In this document: positions 14,459 through 16,694 of the stretch, in pieces
Position numbering within the stretch: the stretch's first letter is position 1
Layout of the letters: every line of letters begins with the position of its first letter
NCBI GenBank assembly: GCA_030596145.1
Contig: JAUVKS010000011.1
Coordinates: 1 to 16,694, forward strand
Source: Pseudomonadota bacterium
GTDB taxonomy: Bacteria > Desulfobacterota > Syntrophia > Syntrophales > JADFWA01
Reading direction: 5' to 3'
Length of the DNA: 16,694 nucleotides
Notes under the pieces: model-generated
The model's database searches: none
The model's input: the letters and a program-made list of their open reading frames with translations, nothing else
Told to the model about the DNA's origin: nothing
Program-made: the position numbers and the translations under genes

Positions 14459-15194
14459 TTCGCACATCCACTGTGGTATTCAGAATTCAGACCTGTCTTT
14501 TGAGGTTATCAAGGGATATCTGACTGGAGACATCCAGGGGGCCTGCTTTTATGCCCCCGTGGAGGACATCTATGACCGGTATGATTACCGTTTTGAGGAT
14601 ACTCCCTCATGGATGGCCTGCCGACAGCGCGCCAATGAGTATCTGCTGGACATTCAAAATGCTAATGAAGATATATTTGCCTACTTTTTTGTCTGGAACG
14701 ATTTCAGAAAGGGTGAATTGAAAAAGGGGTATAAAGGGATCAAGTGGCATCGTCACGAATATGAACCGGTTTATCACTACGATGATCCAAAGTGTGAGGA
14801 GTTTCTACAGGAGATATATCGACTTCAACTGCCGATTGTCCTGGAAGAACCCTTTAAAAACACACGGTATTTTATTGATAGAGTGGCGGGGCGGACTCCA
14901 ATCATTATTCCCCATCTGGGAGGGTTGAATGGGGGGTTCTCGACTTTATTCAGATCAGGTATATGGGACGATGAAACCGTCTATGCCGATACTGCCCTTG
15001 CCTCCACACGGGAGATGTCTATCTTTTTAGAGAAGTACGGGAGCGAAAGACTCCTTTTCGGAAGTGATTTCCCCTTTAGTACGCCTCAGAGTGAATTGTA
15101 CAAGGTGGAGAGTTTGAATCTTGATGAGAAAGATTATCAGAACGTTGTCTCCAACAATATATTGAAGTTGATGAAGGTTCTGGATAGTGACTGA
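14445..15194 (+). CDS. Amidohydrolase-family TIM-barrel protein, function unknown
   Basis: This 249-residue protein resembles the amidohydrolase-2 group of metal-dependent TIM-barrel hydrolases. It has DSHIH at the first strand (H7, H9), GIKWHRHE (K100 and nearby His), IIPHLGG (H157) and LLFGSDFPFSTP with the catalytic-type Asp at 208. The fifth-strand position, where many relatives have His (LHTG-like), reads LPIVLEEP with Glu at 134 and 135, so metal binding may differ. There is no signal peptide, so it is probably cytoplasmic. The ATG lies inside the last codons of kdsB (14-base overlap), implying coupled translation and a role linked to the sugar pathway. The substrate is not predictable from sequence. 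Confidence 0.7.
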   Translation: MKVIDSHIHCGIQNSDLSFEVIKGYLTGDIQGACFYAPVEDIYDRYDYRFEDTPSWMACRQRANEYLLDIQNANEDIFAYFFVWNDFRKGELKKGYKGIKWHRHEYEPVYHYDDPKCEEFLQEIYRLQLPIVLEEPFKNTRYFIDRVAGRTPIIIPHLGGLNGGFSTLFRSGIWDDETVYADTALASTREMSIFLEKYGSERLLFGSDFPFSTPQSELYKVESLNLDEKDYQNVVSNNILKLMKVLDSD

Positions 15195-15206
15195 AATTGT
15201 AAAAAC

Positions 15207-15260
15207 GTAGTGCAGCCCTTCAGGGCTGCAGACACATGCGGGGCTAAAATCCCGCGTTAC
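15207..15260. repeat. GTAG-headed paired-hairpin repeat
   Basis: The gtag at 15207-15210 is followed by tgcagccc-ttca-gggctgca (15211-15230), an 8-pair hairpin. gcgggg/tcccgc (15238-15243 with 15250-15255) then forms a second hairpin, ending gttac. The layout matches 12658-12706. It lies between the amidohydrolase and MBL-fold genes and could end the upstream transcript, though no T run follows. Confidence 0.65.
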
Positions 15261-15277
15261 TTATAGGAGCGTTTTTC

Positions 15278-15922
15278 ATGAAAGTAACAAATGGTCTCCA
15301 CGCATTTATCTGGCGTAATCCTGCAGCCAATAACTGCAACACATATTTCATCTATGGCTCCAAAAAGATACTCATCGATCCCGGCCACTATAATCTTTTC
15401 GATCATGTAGAGAAGGGGCTCGCCGGTTTAAATCTTTCCCTGAATCAGATAGATGTGGTCCTCACAACCCACGGTCACCCTGATCACATGGAGGCAGTGC
15501 AAAAACTTGAAAAACCGACCCTTTTTGCCATGAGTCAGGCAGAACATAAATTTATCAAGGATATTGCCGGCAAATACTTCAAGATTCCCGAACCGGATTT
15601 TTTCCTGGGGGAGGGAGATCTGACAATCGGTGATACCACCTTTCAGGTCATCTCCACACCGGGGCACTCGCCCGGTTCCGTATGCCTTTACTGGCCTGAC
15701 CGTAAGGCGCTTTTTACCGGTGACGTCGTTTTTAACCAGAGTATTGGCCGTACTGATCTGCCGGGGGGAAGCGGCAGCCTTCTGAAGGAAAGCATAATAA
15801 AGATATCAAAGCTGGATGTAGAGTTTTTGTTAACTGGACATGGGGAGATGGTAACCGGTGTCGAGGCGGTTCAGGCCAATTTCCAGATGATTGAAAGCTA
15901 CTGGTTCAAGCATCTCCGGTGA
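15278..15922 (+). CDS. Metallo-beta-lactamase-fold hydrolase (glyoxalase II-like)
   Basis: This 214-residue protein has a complete set of MBL-fold metal ligands: THGHPDH (H65, H67, D69, H70), GHSPGS (H130), FTGDVVF (D149) and LTGHGE (H188). The pattern IGRTDLPGGS (156-165) resembles YcbL/hydroxyacylglutathione hydrolase-like enzymes, which cleave thioesters such as lactoylglutathione. The C-terminal glutathione-binding domain of true GloB is missing, so the substrate is uncertain. No signal peptide is visible. GGAG nine bases before the ATG is a good ribosome site. It is separated from the amidohydrolase gene by a hairpin repeat and may be an independent unit. Confidence 0.85.
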   Translation: MKVTNGLHAFIWRNPAANNCNTYFIYGSKKILIDPGHYNLFDHVEKGLAGLNLSLNQIDVVLTTHGHPDHMEAVQKLEKPTLFAMSQAEHKFIKDIAGKYFKIPEPDFFLGEGDLTIGDTTFQVISTPGHSPGSVCLYWPDRKALFTGDVVFNQSIGRTDLPGGSGSLLKESIIKISKLDVEFLLTGHGEMVTGVEAVQANFQMIESYWFKHLR

Positions 15923-16020
15923 CTTGTAAAGGCAAAATCCTACCTCAATAGAGCCCCTTTTTCCAAAAGTCGTCTTAAAAATTTGATTAAAACCCGAGAG
16001 GTTTGAACAACCATCATTAT

Positions 16021-16122
16021 TTGTCATTTCGACCGTTACCCTTGTCATTTCGACCACAGGGAGAAACCTCAACAGGACTGTATCATTAAGATTTCTCGTC
16101 GCCGACGCTCCTCGAAATGACA
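16021..16122. repeat. TTGTCATTTCGACC repeat with inverted partner
   Basis: The 14-mer ttgtcatttcgacc occurs at 16021-16034 and exactly again at 16042-16055, 21 bases apart. Its inverted partner tcgaaatgaca is at 16112-16122. Between them gggagaaacctc and aagatttctc form a looser inner match. The whole is a palindromic intergenic element with a partial duplication of its left end. The rest of the 259-base gap (15923-16181) holds nothing else I could recognise. Confidence 0.6.
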
Positions 16123-16181
16123 GAAATCCAAGCTCTTAAACCGTGCATGAGTGGTTTTTTTGAAATGCGTAAGGAGATATT

Positions 16182-16694
16182 GTGAGCGCTACGCTCGAAA
16201 AAGTTTTTAAGCTGAAAAAATACGGCACAAACGTCAAAACAGAGGCCCTTGCGGGGATTACCACCTTTTTGACCATGGCCTACATTATTATCGTCAATCC
16301 GGCAATTTTGTCGAATGCGGGCATGCCGTTTTCCGGAGTTCTTTTCGCAACCGTTCTCGTTTGCGCCTTCAGCTCGATTGCGATGGGGCTGTACGCCAAT
16401 CTGCCATACGGCGTTGCGCCTGGAATGGGCATCAACGCCTTTTTTACATTCAGTCTTGTGGTGGGAATGGGCATAAGCTGGCAGACGGCTCTCGGGGCAG
16501 TGTTTATTTCCGGTATAATTTTTATGTTCTTATCGATGACGGGTATCCGTACCGAAATAGTAAAAGCCATTCCCAATTCGCTTCGGCGTGGTCTTGCTGC
16601 CGGAATAGGCATTTTTTTGTCGCTTATTGGATTTAAAAGCGTGGACTTTATAGTATCGAATAAAGCAACACTGGTTGCCTTTGGTGGTTTAAAC
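16182..16694 (+). CDS. NCS2-family purine permease, N-terminal part (cut by the window edge)
   Basis: The reading frame is open from a GTG at 16182 to the window end (171 codons) and is preceded by AAGGAG at ideal spacing. The translation starts MSATLEKVFKLKKYGTNVKT and continues with AGITTFLTMAYIIIVNPAIL (about 24-43), hallmark of the AzgA/PurP/YieG branch. APGMGINAFFTF (about 78-89) is the broken-helix substrate region. Four or more hydrophobic segments are visible. These inner-membrane proteins import adenine, guanine or hypoxanthine with protons. The substrate cannot be fixed from this fragment, and the remaining about 60 percent of the protein lies outside the window. Confidence 0.9.
   Translation, partial: MSATLEKVFKLKKYGTNVKTEALAGITTFLTMAYIIIVNPAILSNAGMPFSGVLFATVLVCAFSSIAMGLYANLPYGVAPGMGINAFFTFSLVVGMGISWQTALGAVFISGIIFMFLSMTGIRTEIVKAIPNSLRRGLAAGIGIFLSLIGFKSVDFIVSNKATLVAFGGLN

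Overview
The window looks like chromosomal DNA around the replication origin of a Gram-negative bacterium. LPS inner-core genes (heptose epimerase, Kdo-type cytidylyltransferase) imply an outer membrane. Gene content and the style of the intergenic palindromic repeats suggest a Desulfobacterota (deltaproteobacterial)-like organism, but this is an inference. No rRNA, tRNA, CRISPR array, complete insertion sequence or phage gene was seen.

Left block (1-8258, all on the minus strand). In transcription order: rsmG, parA, parB, dnaA, dnaN, gyrB and the 5' part of gyrA, which runs off the left edge. recF, usually between dnaN and gyrB, is absent. The 291-base AT-rich gap between dnaA and dnaN holds a perfect DnaA box followed by a run of DnaA-trio-like triplets, the arrangement of a basal unwinding element. 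Two more DnaA boxes form a tight inverted pair just upstream of dnaA, so the origin may be bipartite. Hand counts of G and C show strong C excess on the plus strand in dnaN and gyrB and near balance in dnaA. This fits an origin in the dnaA-dnaN gap, with dnaA, parB, parA and rsmG read head-on to the rightward fork.

Right block (8525-16694, all on the plus strand). A FmdB-type zinc-ribbon protein and a TrmJ-like tRNA methyltransferase come first. Then follows a sugar cluster: an iron-dependent alcohol dehydrogenase (probable KdnB), a DegT-type aminotransferase (probable KdnA), ADP-heptose 6-epimerase (HldD), a KdsB-type cytidylyltransferase and an overlapping amidohydrolase of unknown role. 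The Fe-ADH plus aminotransferase pair beside kdsB is the signature of 8-amino-3,8-dideoxy-Kdo (Kdo8N) synthesis, known from Shewanella. KdnB would oxidise C8 of Kdo, KdnA would aminate it, KdsB would activate the sugar with CMP, and HldD supplies heptose for the same inner core. A metallo-beta-lactamase-fold hydrolase and the start of an NCS2 purine permease close the window.

Nearly every gap in the right block holds palindromic DNA. There are three MITE-like elements with terminal inverted repeats (8303-8443, 9840-9958, 11158-11303), a series of short GTAG-headed hairpin elements, and a TGTCATTTCGACC-type repeat. One MITE-like element starts inside the stop codon of kdnB. No gene-free stretch exceeds 300 bases.
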